DNA of 64,000 nt from Cryptomeria japonica (Eukaryota; Streptophyta; Pinopsida; Cupressales; Cupressaceae). Made by a program: the position numbers and the translations under genes. Positions within the stretch are counted from its first letter, which is position 1; each line of letters opens with the position of its first letter. The stretch covers positions 568,063,152-568,127,151 of the forward strand of contig NC_081410.1 of assembly GCF_030272615.1 (NCBI RefSeq). Direction: 5' to 3'. The notes below the pieces were generated by a model that saw only the letters and a list, made by a program, of their open reading frames with translations, was not told where the DNA came from and did not search any database. This document shows, piece by piece, positions 1-11,799 of the stretch.

Positions 1-1200
1 TGTCTCCTATGATTTGCTTTGGATCATGATTGAGTTTGACATACCTAGGTATGTTCTTAATAGATTCCTCTTGCTTTTCTTCTTCATCCTCATCTTCATC
101 CGCATCGACATCTACCAATGTAGGAGCACAATTACTGGTACTGAGTCGATTTGCAACCGGTTCCCAGAAGGTTACTACCGGTTCATCTCCTACTTGCTCA
201 CTATCGGTTTCCTCTGATTTCTCAGAGTTTTCATCAACCCTAACATTGATGCTTTCAACAATTCTCTGAGTCCTATTGTTGAAACATTTGAGAGCTTTGC
301 TCTTAGTAGAATACCCTAGGAATATTCCCTCATCACATTTAGCATCGAACTTGCTCTGATGTTCACTCCTCTTGATATAACATTTGCTACCAAATACTCT
401 AAAGTAGCTTACCACTGGTGTCTTACCAGTCCAGTACTCATAAGGAGTCTTATCCTTTCCTTTCTTGATGAGTACCCGGTTCATTGTGTAGATTGCAGTG
501 CTCACCGCTTCTCTCCAAAAGGTGTGAGCAACTTTTCCTTGGATCAACATAGTTCTAGCCGCTTCAACCACAGTCCAGTTGTTCCTCTCTACTAAGCCAT
601 TCTGTTGTAGAGTCTGGGGGCAGATAGTTGCCTCTTGATGCCATTCTCTTCATAATATTTGTTGAATTCACTGGAAGTGAATTCCCCTCCTTGATCAGTT
701 CTAAGGCATTTGATTCTTCTACCACTTTCCTTTTCTACCAATGCCCTGAAGGCTTTGAATTTTCCAAAAGCTTCAAATTTGTCTTTCAAGAATGTGACCC
801 ACATCATTCTTGAGCAATCATCTGCTAGAATCATAAAATACCTATCTCCCTGCACACTCCTAGTTTTCATAGGACCACACAAATTAGTATGCACGAGATC
901 AAGTAAATTGTCAATAGTGAAAGATTTACCTTTGAAGGTTGAGGAAGACATTTTCCCCAGTTGACACTCTTTGCACAAAGGATTTTCTGGTTTTCTCAGC
1001 ACAAGTAATCCTCTAACTGCCTTGGTCTTACTGGCCTTCACAATGTTATCAAAGTTTACATGGCAGAGTCTTCTATGCCATATCTAGCTATCATCAAACT
1101 TAGCCATAAGACATGTACTTACATTTGCATTCAGCTGAAATAAGTTATCTTTGGTCTGCATACCGGTGGCCATCAATTCACCATTCTTTCCTTTAATTTT
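1..1200 (-). pseudogene. copia GAG-pre and integrase region (E1)
   Basis: The integrase would insert the cDNA copy. Reading leftwards from 1200, a GAG-pre zinc-binding stretch comes first (WHRRLCHVN, then LCKEC near 960). The rve core follows, with a first Asp in the segment ADDCSRMMW and a second Asp in RTDQGGEF near 700. Just after SAPR, near 615-630, the frame shifts by one base. The continuation (VERNNWTVVEAARTM and onward to base 1) is the integrase C-terminal part and an acidic Glu/Asp-rich linker that precedes RT in this family. The window edge cuts it. Domain identity is confident; activity is excluded by the frameshift. Confidence 0.85.
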
Positions 1201-1560
1201 TTACACTCCATTTTTTAATTCTAGAGTGAATCCACGGTCATTCAGCTGGGCAACACTCAATAGATTGTGTCTGAGACCTTCCACCCAATACACATTGTCA
1301 GCATTGCTCTTTCCATTTAGAGAGATGGACCCTTTGTCTTTGACCATACATGGTGCATCATTACCAAAGTGAACCACACCACCATCATACTCTTCTAGAG
1401 ATATAAACTTGCTCCGGTCACCAGTCATATGGTGAGAACAACCACTGTCAACAATCCACTCATTTGAATGATCAAAGCAGGAGACAAGAGCCTTTTTGTC
1501 TGACACATCTTCCTTGACTGCAACAAACACAATATCTTCATTTTCTTCATCTTCTGATTC
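1201..1560 (-). pseudogene. copia aspartic protease (E1)
   Basis: The open frame 2064-1201 carries WIVDSGCSHHMTGD, the copia protease active-site motif with catalytic DSG, near 1440-1470. It is followed by the usual VHFGNDAPC and LRHNLLSVAQL segments that lead into the GAG-pre region. This protease would cut the Gag-Pol polyprotein inside the particle. An acidic stretch rich in Glu and Asp (about 1500-1600) separates it from the gag zinc knuckle. It shares one frame with the C-terminal half of gag, as expected for copia. Confidence 0.85.
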
Positions 1561-2493
1561 CTCATCAGTGACACCTTCATCAACTGCTACAAAATAGCTT
1601 ATTCGGTTTCCTCTTTTGAATTTCTTGAACCTTTTCGGTTTGTCCTTGATATCACCATTAGGACAATTTATAGCGATGTGTCTTATCTGGTTACAAGAGA
1701 AGCATTTCAAAGGAAGCTTACCTCTGTATTTTCCAATTCCCTTAAGAAGTCTCTTGGCAAGAAGAGCTTCAAATTCCATTAGAATCTCCTCATCATCCAT
1801 TTCTCTGGTCTGTCTTGGTTCACCACTGGTGCTTGCTTCTCTTCCTTTTCTGGATGGTGCAGCAGATGCTCTAAAAGCTAATTCAGTCTTTTGAACACTG
1901 CCATCAAAACTATTTAGCTCATAGGCTGTTAATTTTGCAATGATGGAGTCTAGGGATACCTTAGTCTTGTCTATTGATCTCAACTCCTGAATAGTAGCAA
2001 CCCTTATTGCATAGACTGGTAATAAGGATCTCAAAACTTTTCTAACAATAGTGGAATCTTCCATTTTACCACCTGCACTCTTGATATCTCCAACAACAGT
2101 TTTGATTCTTATTCCATATTATTGAATGGTCTCACCTTCAACCATCCGCATGTCTTCAAACTTCCCTCTAAGGCTTTCTTCCTTAGCTTGTTTTACATGC
2201 TTATCACTGCCATAGATATTCTCAAGAGTATCCCATACTTCTTTGGGATTTTCTTTATCCTGGACATCAATAAACTCAATGTCAGACAAACTGTTGATTA
2301 GGGCTTCCATGACTTGCCCATTCTCCTGAATCTCTCTCTTCTGATCATCGGTGAGAATACCGGTAGGGATAACATAAGCATTCTCAACATAGCTCCAGTG
2401 TTGAGCACCCATGCTTCTGATGTATATCTTCATTCTGTCCTTCCATATTTTAAAGTTGTCTCTGTTAAAATTTGGACCTTCCCTCTTCATCAT
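1561..2493 (-). pseudogene. copia gag, UBN2-type with one zinc knuckle (E1)
   Basis: Gag forms the particle and binds RNA. The N-terminal part (2493-2119) starts MMKREGPNF and carries the WKDRMKIYI and VWDTLENIYG signatures of the UBN2/DUF4219 gag family. An in-frame TAA at about 2116-2118 interrupts it, and the same frame reopens at 2064 (MEDSTIVRKVLRSLLP). A zinc knuckle of spacing CX2CX4HX4C (CFSCNQIRHIAINC) lies near residue 120 of the second part. The Gly normally before the His is replaced by Arg. The first Met sits about 60 bases inside the PBS, a normal leader for this group. Confidence 0.85.
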
Positions 2494-2550
2494 TAGTGTA
2501 GGATCTTTGCCTCAAGCGGTTAAGCTTACAACACAGAGGACTTGGAAGAT

Positions 2551-2562
2551 GCTTTGATACCA
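2551..2562 (-). other. primer-binding site of E1
   Basis: Read on the minus strand this is TGGTATCAAAGC, close to the complement of the initiator-Met tRNA 3' end (TGGTATCAGAGC) that most plant copia elements use. It lies two bases inside the LTR boundary at 2565 and fixes the orientation of the element. Confidence 0.85.
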
Positions 2563-2564
2563 AT

Positions 2565-4069
2565 TGATAGCTCAATAATGAACGGTGAGTACCAAACCGG
2601 TACTGAGAGGGGGGGGTGAATCAGCACAGGCACAAAATTTTTTCTCTAACCGATTTCACTACAAGTAGTGAACTTGATTGGCAATCACTAACACCGATCA
2701 GAACCAGATTACTACCAGTTAAACACAATGCTACTGGGAAAGACATAAACCAGCAACACTTAGCTTTCCATACAACCTACTCCCTCATTTCCACTTTATC
2801 CTTATGCATAAACAGATAATCTATCATCAGAGATACAATAATTTACTAGCATAACATGATTCACTGCTTGACAGAAAATAACAAAGCATCACATGAAAGA
2901 GGCATCACCCATGACACACATATTTTTCACATGGAAATCCAACTGGGAAAAACTACGGTGGGGATGAATACCCACAAGCTATTTTTGAACTCTTTAGAAG
3001 TCCGCTCTGTTAGGAGCCTAGTCCGGTTAAAGACTGTTACAACAAGTTCTGTTAGGAACCGATCCTGTTAGGGATCACCCGGTTAAGGGATGGCTAGAAT
3101 ACCCAGTTAAGGGTTAAACCCTGTTAGAGGTTCCCTTGTCAGAGGATTTTATGAACTCAATGGCTTTGAGTCACCCTGTTAAAGGATTTATAGCAAGCTG
3201 GTTAAAGCTACCTGGTTAAGGGATTTTCCAACTGTTGAAGTAGTTGTATTACAATGATCTGGTAGTATCACTCAATGCCAATGCAGATTTACTTTAGTTC
3301 CTTCCTTTTGCACACACACTATGTAGGCATCAATCCTCTTATCTGGTTAGACAAGAATCACGTATCTCTGCACTTAGATACATACGCAACATTTGCCAAC
3401 AAACTAATCATGAAACACAACATCGACCTTATAGAACACAGACATGTCGGTAGCATAAACCCTAAACCCTAAACACTTAGGTTAAGCAATTGATTGGTTC
3501 AATCATGACCATTGAGCACTTTGCATTTGAATACAACGGTCTTGAACAGATCTCAAGACATTCTCCATTGTTCGTTCTTCACCGCTTCGTGGAGGCGATA
3601 ACCCATCACGCATTCTCCACCGTTTGCAAAGACTTCGCACATTCCCGAGGTAGATAGGATCAATCTCCTTCATGCAAGATCCTTCACGTGCATGAGGTTG
3701 ATGTGGCAACATGATCTGATCTCCATTACTATGCTAACTCATCACACAATGTCATCGGTTGAATCACAAAGGCTTGGAACACTTCAACCGGAAACCCTGA
3801 AGCTAAGACTACCAACTGGTAGTCCTACCACATTCCATGTACCGGTTCTCGTTCCGACATACCGGTTTCGGTTCACAACATCATACCAGTTCACTTGGAC
3901 AAGCATACCGCTTCACTTATTGCACATATACCGGTTTACACCACCATACCGGTTCTCTTTGCCAGTTGCTTAACTTCAATATACCGGTTCACTTCTCAGC
4001 ATATTCACATCAATGACAACATACAATATCATCATGTCATCATACTCTTGCACATATGCCAATACAACA
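2565..4069 (-). repeat. 5' LTR of E1
   Basis: In plus coordinates it begins TGATAGCTCAAT beside the PBS. It ends near 4061-4069 where the text matches the end of the solo LTR at 49521; this right end is uncertain by about 10 bases. At 2929-2962 it carries the hairpin motif shared by several copia LTRs here. Repeats of GTTAGG and GGTTAAGG occur at 3000-3240. At 3835-3995, near its own U3 start, are about eight copies of a motif that reads GAACCGGTAT on the element strand. It also contains two telomere-like CCCTAAA units (about 3463), which I regard as chance. Confidence 0.8.
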
Positions 4070-5722
4070 GGAATGAAAACCAGAGATGCATATGCAACTT
4101 TGGCATTGCTATCAAAGGGGGAGAAGAATAGACAAAGAAAGGGGGAGAAGTAATATGATCTAGAGGAGAAGAATTAGTGCAGGTGAAGTAGTGCAACAGA
4201 AGAAGAGCGAGTGAAGGCAACAAAGAAGTTCATAGTTGATAGTTGAATATGTTGGTTTTTCTATCAATGCCAAAGGGGGAGATTGTTGGCATGATTGACA
4301 TAATTGATGCCGATGGAGAATGTTGATGAACCGGTATTTGTGTTTTCATTGATAGAAAACTATGTGGCAACTATGTTTTTTATGTTTATTATGTCATCTA
4401 CACCTTTTCGGTCTACCGGAAATGCCTTACCGGTAATGAAGACAATGAACTGGGAATTAGGACCTTAATCAGTAAACGTGGAGATGTTTTGATTGGTTCT
4501 GGAGATCGGTGATGAGTCGAGTGTTAAGGTTTGGAACATGTATTTGTATCATTGTAATGTATCTTTTATTAGAACCACATCATGCTTTGATAACTGTAAA
4601 TCATGTTTATGATTTTTGTTGTATTTTCTGTAGGGTTTGAGAATTAGTATTCAATTCTTATAACCAGTAATGATTTTGAGTTTGACGGTGTATTACATTA
4701 TGTTTGTAAGTTGGTGATGACGTGGTTGAAATTGCGTGAAGTGTTTGAATGATGTTTTGGCACAATCAAAGAGCGAATTTCTTTAGAATGTGCAAAGTTC
4801 TTAGCGGAATGAGCTAAGGGTTTGAAATTGTATCAGATCGAGGTGTGGTGATCATTCAACGACTGCAATTGATTTGCAATTGATTGTAATGATCCATTTA
4901 ATGATCTATAATGAGTTGTAAAGATCTATGATGATCTATTTTGTAAGTCTTAGGGTTTTGTAACCGACTAAGATGTAAAGGTTATTTAGGTTGGTATAGT
5001 TGATGTTTGTTGTGTCGGTGATTTGAGATAAGAGTGTGAAGTTGAACCAATGTGATGTATCTGCAAGAGTGTAGTAGATTGGAGCTAAATTGGATCTGAA
5101 CAAGCAAGAAATTAGTGCTATTTCCAGATCATTCATTTGTTGTTCCCTAACAGTTGCAGCAGACAAAATCCCTTAACTGGGTAGGTTGTAACAGGCCTTA
5201 AATTGTAAATCCCTTAACCGGGTAGCTCAACATCTGAGTCTCGAATCCTCTTGTGAGGTTGCTTCTAATCGGGCAAAGCCCCTAACAGGTCTCATCATAG
5301 AAATCCCTTAACCGAGTGACTCCTAACAGGGTCTTCTCCTAATAGGGTATCATTGTAAGCTCCTAACCGAGCTAGGCTCCTAACAGGGCGCATTCCGAAA
5401 GAGTTTTTGTGGGTACCAATTCCCACCGTGGTTTTTCCCTATTTGGGTTTCCACATGAAAATTGTGGTGTTCATGTGGTGAATGTTTTTTATGTGTAGAT
5501 TTGATTTCCTTTCAGTTTATGCATGTTGATGAACACTTAATGAGAAGTTTTGATAAACCAGTTTAACAGTTGGATATCAGTGATTACCGGTACTAGTAAA
5601 TAGTTTATTATTGGTTTGTGATTGATTTGGTGAAGTTTTATCAGTTTAGGTTTAAGTATCAAAATATTGTTAATACTGATTCAACGCCCTCTCAATATTA
5701 ATTGGATCCTCTCAGATTAACA
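4070..5722 (+). mobile_element. E2: plus-strand copia, 3' end only
   Basis: Bases 4070-4283 are the 3' end of a copia interior. Purine tracts of the form AAAGGGGGAGA occur near 4116, 4138 and 4272, and the last abuts the LTR. No coding domain is visible. The rest of E2 must lie left of the window beyond E1, since E1 appears to be inserted in it. Iterated polypurine tracts before the LTR are reported for Sireviruses; placing E2 there is an inference. Confidence 0.7.
4284..5722 (+). repeat. 3' LTR of E2
   Basis: It starts TGTTGGCATGATTGAC directly after the polypurine tract ending at 4283. It contains blocks of CCCTTAACCGGGTAG and CCTAACAGGG at 5160-5390 and the shared copia LTR hairpin motif at 5423-5456. 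The right end is not sharp: alignment with the E8 LTR suggests about 5700, while a TTAACA at 5717-5722 would pair with the TGTT start. No target duplication can be checked because the 5' end is outside the window. Confidence 0.7.
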
Positions 5723-6492
5723 AGAAATTTTGATTTTGCATGTGAGAATATATCTACTAATGGATGCAATATCATTGTTTAAAGGTTGAATCAAGAAGGT
5801 ATTATCATAGGATCACCCTCCTTAGTTTGCATAGCTAAAAGTGTAGACGGTTTAAGCCTTAGGGTATATTTAGAGTTTAGCCTTGTTCGTTAACCATTCA
5901 CCTAGAAATCATTGATACAAAGTGAAGGCTAGTCCTTAGAGGATTCTAGGAGATTTAGTTGGAAAACACCAACAAATTGGAAATTTTGTTGGGGAGAAGG
6001 AATAACATGTTGCATGTTTAGAACCTAGTTGCCTTGTCATGGTGTTGTAGAGATTGACATTCAAAGAATAGTTGATAGATCTTGCTCAAAAGTTGATCCT
6101 AATTTTCCCATTTTATGGGTGGTGAATTTGAAGAAGAAAGGATCAATATAAGAATGAAGAATTAATTGTGGATGGAAGAAGATCATTGTACCAGAAACAT
6201 TTGCAAAAGGCTTTGATGGGTGACTTCTTTAATCAAAGATGGAAAGCAAAAGAAACCAGTAAGTCTGAATCTCATCTTGAGAATCTTACTTTTGCTAAGG
6301 ATGCTAATACCAGTTTAGAAATGGCTACTCCTCTCTTGGATAAAGGAATTTTTTGATTGAAAATGCATGGGACCCAAATAGACATGGATATTCCTATAGT
6401 GAGCCTCATGCTCACCATAAACACTCAATACTTGTTGATTCAAATGGTGATGAACTTGCTTGTTCAGAGCCTTAATTAGGACCATCTGGTCC
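5723..6492 (+). other. E3 leader or gag-linker piece, left of the solo LTR
   Basis: I see weak coding character on the plus strand. A 62-codon open frame at 6168-6356 and a following frame about 6360-6480 (containing HAHHKHSILVDSNGDE) read toward the solo LTR. The reading seems to resume at 8049 after removal of the insert. No domain was recognised. Confidence 0.4.
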
Positions 6493-8043
6493 TATGATTT
6501 ACAAATATGGAACCAAGTAGCTAAGACCTAATCCCACTCTCATGTACACACATTAGAATATGAAAGAGCCTAAGGAGATATCTAACTTTGACTACTTCTT
6601 GTAGAGGAGAGAGAGTCAAGGAATATCTCTTAGGGTTTCTATTCCTTTGCTGTAATGAAGAGTAGATATGCAAAATATGATGCCACGATAAACTATGCTA
6701 GAAGATGAGAAATGAAGCACACATAAATTGAAAAATGCAGAATCTAACTGAACTAAAATTGAGAAATTGAACACATAGCAGGGAGGGGAATCTAGATGTG
6801 CACCTATGCCTAAAATTTAAAGTTGATTGGGCAAGACCAGGGCACTGGGTGCCTTGGTCCATATCAAAATAAAGAGATGAAATTGTTGGATTTGGGATCT
6901 TGAAGACCTGAAATGCATAACTGCCAAAAAATGCTGAAAAACCTAGAGGACCAGGGCGCCACGCCCTAGTCCCTGAAGACTAAGGTCAAATTCTGAGAAT
7001 GGATCTGTATCTATGTGCTCTGTCAGTTTCAAAGATTGCGTGTTCATCGAATTTATGTATTGAAAATGTGTTTGCAGGAATCTTGTGTGTATGCAAGATC
7101 CTAAATGACTAAGAAAGTAGATCTAGAGTTCTACCCTACGCTTTGGAGAGTAAACCCTAAATGAGTGTAAATGTAAATGTAAATGCTTCAAATCAAAAAT
7201 ACAATAATGGATCTAAAGCATGAATGCAAATTTGAAAATTAATGTTATGAAGCTCATATAAAGACATGAAAATAACATGAAACCATACCAAACCCCAAGG
7301 GAGAGGTACAAGCCAATCAACAGTTGGCGATCTTCTATTATTCTTCAATGTCTTCAGAGCTCCTAATTGATGTTGAAAAATTTGATGAAGGCTTGATAAA
7401 TTCTTGATGAATGCTTTATTTTATGATTGTAGACTCCACATAACTTGCACTTTCACTTCATAAGAGACTCCTTCAATTGTTTGTAGATCGAATTCTTCAA
7501 ATGAGGAAAGGAAAGGCTTTATGTAGGAGACCCTAACTTTTTTTTGAGTCATAGGCCGACCTAGAAATAATATTTCCCGTCAATCTCTTGGATTTGAATA
7601 TTAAAATACTACCAAAACATGGTCCCGAAATTCAGGGAGAAAAAGTCAGGACCAAGTAGCTACCTACTTGGTCGGAACACATGGTCCGACCAACTTTTTG
7701 CCAAATTTTTAAGGGAAGAAAGGTATTGTCTTTTTACAGCAAATTCCAAGAGGATATGGAAATTTGAGATGTCTAGATGTTCGAAATCGGGCCTTGAAGG
7801 TCAAAATAGGACATAATTAGGGTATTTGATGAAATGATTTATTGAAGGAATAAAATAATAAGGGGCACACTTAATGTAAGGGGCCCAATTTCATGATGTG
7901 TAGAGTGATGAAAGAAGACATTAGATTTAATTAAATTCTTAAAGGTAATTTTTAAATGCAAGATGCAAACACACTAAGGCAGGTGCTAACCTAAGCGTGG
8001 AATTGTACCACCCAATTAAGGGTGTACAATTTATGACGCTACA
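6493..8043 (-). repeat. solo LTR, minus strand, same family as the E4 LTR
   Basis: Read on the minus strand from 8043, it begins TGTAGCGTCATAAATTGTAC and stays alignable to the E4 LTR (12519-14217) for most of its length, for example around the shared TTGATTG-CTTGTACCTC segment (minus strand near 7310; plus 13230). GGTCC lies on both sides (6488-6492 and 8044-8048), a perfect 5-bp target duplication, so this is a solo LTR left by LTR-LTR recombination. The terminal CA on the element strand has become TA, a C-to-T change. Confidence 0.8.
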
Positions 8044-8749
8044 GGTCCATCATTTTTTACAGTACCCAACTCAACCCCATATGTGAGACTCGATGCTCGT
8101 ACACATGTAGTATGTAAATACACTGATGCAAATTAATATTCAATTTGAAATCATGCAACAACATCAACTGTAGGCCCTAAATCAGATGAAGTTTTGGCAT
8201 AGATGTGGAGATGTCAGAGGTACATGTGACAAGATTGTAGAATCTAAAAAGGAGAGAGGAACTCCTTAAACTACTACAAGATATGAATCTTTTACCACCT
8301 ACCAATGCTTTAGGAATCTCTCAAGTCATTGTTCAAGGATTTGTAGTAGTTAGTGTCCCACAAGTTTCTTATGTTATAGCTTCTATTTCACAACCACCTT
8401 TTATTACAATCAACACTTCAGATCCATTTCAAAGGTTGGTGTCAAGTGCTATTATTAATTAGATGAACATTTCCTATAAGTATATGTGCATCTTAAATGC
8501 CTTTTTCAGGATATCAATATGTTTCTCAACCTCACAACAGTGGTGTCATTGGCATTGGACAACAATTTGGTTATAACCCATTTGCATGGCAAAGTATGCC
8601 TCAAAATAGCATTGCAAATCAAAATTTGAATAATTAAAATGTGAATTTTGGTAATCAAAATGTACAAGGGCAACAAAATCACGGTGCACCTCAAAATCCA
8701 CCAGGAGATTAGGCTGGAGGTAATGCATTAGTTAGAGGACACTTGGGAA
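8044..8749 (+). other. E3 region between solo LTR and gag
   Basis: This 700-base stretch shows short, broken plus-strand frames of gypsy gag-leader character (for example VPNSTPYVRLDARTHV near 8060). I see no recognisable domain, RNA gene or regulatory site. Confidence 0.4.
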
Positions 8750-9854
8750 TGTAGATAAGTATAGATAGTTGGATTTCAATGACATACAAGGTTACCCAAA
8801 TCCAATAGATAATGAAGTGAGAAACACGTTACCCAAATTCACTGGAAATATTGCAACATAAAGAGAAGATCATCTCAGAGATTTCATGAATTTGATGGAT
8901 GATTTTGATGTTGATCATGAAGATGTGAAGATGAAGTTGTTCATGCAACCACTTACCGAAGATGCAAGAGAGTGGTATAGAGGATTGCCTAATTCAAGTA
9001 TCTGAACAATAATTGAATTCAAAAGAGTCTTCCTAGAAAGGTATGGTGATAATTATGACCCTAGATTTGTTGTTAATGAATTTACTAGCAATTAAAAGGG
9101 GTATAATGAACCACTCTCTAAATTCAATAAGAGATTTACAAAATTGATGAATAAGCTTCCCCATGATACGAGGCACTGAATCAATGTGTTTAATCTTGTA
9201 TCAAAATGCATATGATCCAAAGATGGGATATCATTTGAGAGATAAAGGCCCTCAGTCACTTAGGCATGCCTTTAGGATTACATTGCATGTTGAAAACAAT
9301 AGAAAAGCATTCGGGAAGGTAGGGAAAAGAGATGACATAATTTTTTGGAAAATCTAAAGGGTCATCAACAAAAGCAGCCAGTGAATGAAGATAAGCTTGA
9401 TAAGGTGATTAGTGCATTGAAGGATCTAAGCTATTTAGTTGCTAAGAATGATAAAGGACTAACAAATGATATGCCATTTTTTTAGAGACAAGATAGGTCA
9501 ATGAGATTGCATGATATGCCATATAATAAAAGTTGGCACAATGGTAAACCAGTATCAAATAATCAGAAGGCTCCTTTGAGAAAAGAGACACTAGACCCTT
9601 TGCAGAGGCCAAGGGATTATACTGTAAAGAATACACCATGGTGTGTTGCTTGTAACTTTCCTCATTCTTCAATTCAATATGTAGTAGCAAAATATATAGA
9701 ACAATCAAGAATACCATGTGATGAATGCAATGAGAACCACTATGATCAAGGTGATGATATTAATATGATATCAAAAAATCCTTACATGGATGGAGAGGAA
9801 TGTGACTCATCAGAAGAAGATAATTTAAAGTTTGATGTTGCTATACAAAGATAA
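8750..9854 (+). pseudogene. gypsy gag with a Cys-containing tail (E3)
   Basis: Gag builds the particle. The retrotransposon-gag signature is clear at 8880-9130: RDFMNLMDDFDVDHEDVKMK, then TEDAREWYRGLP and FKRVFLERYG, with TAG/TAA/TGA stops between blocks. Frames at 9163-9357 and 9501-9854 continue it. The latter holds CVACNFPHS and a later CDECNENH, which may be an unusual zinc-binding tail, and ends in an acidic segment (DSSEEDN). At least five in-frame stops make it a pseudogene. Confidence 0.75.
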
Positions 9855-10599
9855 AATTAGGAATTATATCATCAACAAGTATTTTTAGATATTGAGTATA
9901 TTCCTTTAGGTCATTAAGGAAGAGCATTAGGACAAGTAAAAATTAGGAGACCTATCGATGAAGACATTTTATCTCTTATGACTGATGCAGCAGATCAAGA
10001 TAGGCATAATTATGATCTAAGGAGTAGAGCCATGAGCACTAAAAATATTAAACCTGGTAGCATGTTTATTAGGAGCACAAACAATGAATAAAAGGTAGCA
10101 AGTTATGACAATAAAGTTGAAAAGAAGAATAAATTTGTTAATACTCCTAGAATTCAAAGTGACAATTCAAAAATGAACTTGAAAATGAAGTAAAGGAAAA
10201 TGAAGATGCTAAAGAGAAGTTTACTTAGGGTGTAGCTAAGGTAAAGGAGAAGGAAAAGTCCTCTGTAGTGAAGGTTGAGAAGACTCACAACACTATGGTA
10301 TCTTCTTATATTCCTTTTGACATGGTGCAAACATTGTCTCAAATCAAGGTGTCTATCCCTTTGCTTGAGATGATGAGAATCAATGAACATAGAAGAAATA
10401 CTCTATACTCTATCTCTGATCTCAAGAGTAAATGAATTAGTGATCAAGATGGAAAATGATAGAGACAAAGCAAATGAAACTAAAGAACAATTCAATCATG
10501 TGCATAATGAAGAAGTTAAAGAAATCCTATAGGTTTATGTAGGAATAACTCTAATAAAATATCTATCACAGATTGATTCATTTTATGTGACGTTACTGG
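9855..10599 (+). other. E3 linker between gag and protease
   Basis: Low-complexity, Lys/Glu-rich plus-strand frames with many stops; no domain recognised. Such a charged spacer is common between gag and protease in Tat-like gypsy elements. Confidence 0.4.
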
Positions 10600-10934
10600 T
10601 GAATAACAAGTTGTTAAAGAATTGAGTGATAGATTCAGGAACCTAAATTGATGTGATGTCCATTCATGTGATGAAGGAATTAGGATTGTAGGTGACTCAT
10701 GCATATGGAAAGTTCTTTGTAATGAATTCAAGGGAAGTGCCCGTGATTGGAATTATGAAGAATGTGGAGTTTGTATTGGTCTCATTTCTTGAAAATAAAT
10801 TCTGCATGAATATAATAGTTACTGATGTTCCACCAAGGTATGACATGTTTCTATCAAGGAAGTGGATTGCAGTGGTAGGAGGGAGTTTTCAATTGGACCT
10901 TTCATATGCATTGATTCCATGCAATAGAAAATAA
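10600..10934 (+). pseudogene. gypsy aspartic protease-like domain (E3)
   Basis: Between 10610 and 10690 the text reads like IDSGT-x-IDVMS-x-HVMKELGL in broken form. The open frame 10692-10934 follows with the C-terminal protease half: a VPVIGIMKNVEF segment, IIVTDVPPRYDMFLSRKW, GGSFQLDLSYALIP. The (D)VPPxxxMLLSRKW block is typical of gypsy protease C-termini in plants. The active-site segment is damaged (TGAG-TGATAGATTC), so catalytic residues cannot be confirmed. Confidence 0.65.
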
Positions 10935-11111
10935 TTGAAATTGAAGGAGAGAAAAAGTTCCCTAGTATCATTGAAGACATTGAAGAAGAAGATGAACATG
11001 TCTGCTTTTGTGATGTTGATATTGTCAATTTCACTATGAATCTCCTTGAGTAAACAAAAGAGACTCCAGACCCTTTGAGAAATCAATTGAAAGAAATTGA
11101 TAGTCAAAGTG

Positions 11112-11520
11112 ATTTGTGGAAAATCTATTTTGATGGGGTATGTTCAAAAGAAGGATCAAGAGCATGAATATTGTTTATTTCTCCCACTGGTAAGACCTTT
11201 AAGTACTCAGACTTGTTGAATTTTCCATGCACCAATAATGTAGTAGAATATGAATATTTATTGATAGGATTGAATTAGCTATCAAGTGTGGGTAAAAATA
11301 TTGAAATTACTTGGTGATTCAAAATTAGTAGTCTCTCAAGATAGGGAGAAGTATTCGTAAAAGAATAAGACCTATTAAAGCAGTATAGGCTTGGAATTTG
11401 GGATGTGTTGGAATTTTTTATGCACAATGGATTGATAGATCAAAAAATGTGATTGCAGATTTCCTTGCTAATATTGCTTTGAGTTAGGAAGATATAACCC
11501 GTGTAGTAATTTCAAAGGTT
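11112..11520 (+). pseudogene. RNase H (archaeal-type) upstream of RT (E3)
   Basis: The first motif is KIYFDGVCSKEGSRA near 11116, carrying the first Asp. LNFPCTNNVVEYEYLLIGLN near 11220 carries the Glu motif. Near 11450, KNVIADFLANIAL carries the last Asp segment. The middle is broken by stops and shifts. Position matters: RT motifs start only at about 11800, so this RNase H precedes RT instead of following it. The (F)DGxCSKEGS-type start resembles the additional aRNH of Tat elements rather than the ordinary gypsy RNase H. Confidence 0.7.
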
Positions 11521-11799
11521 GAGGTGAAAACAAGGCATGTACGTAGTACCTGAAAATGTTTACCATTAACAAGATTTTCAAGATGAAAAGGTGTTGTTGA
11601 AATTCTTGCAATGCATAGATGGGTATGAAGAACATGAAGTTGATCTCAATAATTTTGTTGAAGTCACTAATGGTAAATAGATGCTCTTTGGGATGAAAGC
11701 AATTTATCTCAAAACCAATAAGACTCCAAAGGGATTGATTGCATTAGAGAGAACATTTGATAATGCAGATAAATACAATGCAAAGCCATCAACAACCCA

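Larger units (their letters stand above)
1..4069 (-). mobile_element. E1: Sirevirus-like Ty1/copia retrotransposon, 5' part only
   Basis: Reading the minus strand from 4069 down, the order is LTR, primer-binding site, gag, protease, GAG-pre and integrase, which is the Ty1/copia order. The element leaves the window at base 1 in the linker between integrase and reverse transcriptase, so RT, RNase H, the 3' LTR and the matching target duplication are not visible. The reading frame is broken by an in-frame stop in gag and a one-base shift in the integrase, so this copy is inactive. Its LTR is related to the solo LTR at 47937-49521. It appears to have inserted into the 3' end of the plus-strand element E2. 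The Sirevirus assignment is an inference from LTR style. Confidence 0.85.

Noticed and set aside
2551-2562. possible tRNA-Met gene fragments at the PBS sites
   Set aside because: Only 12-13 bases complementary to a tRNA end are present, beside LTRs; these are priming sites, not tRNA genes.
3458-3476. telomere-like CCCTAAACCCTAAA (also near 48940)
   Set aside because: Only two units, at the same place in two related LTRs; it is LTR sequence, not interstitial telomere.
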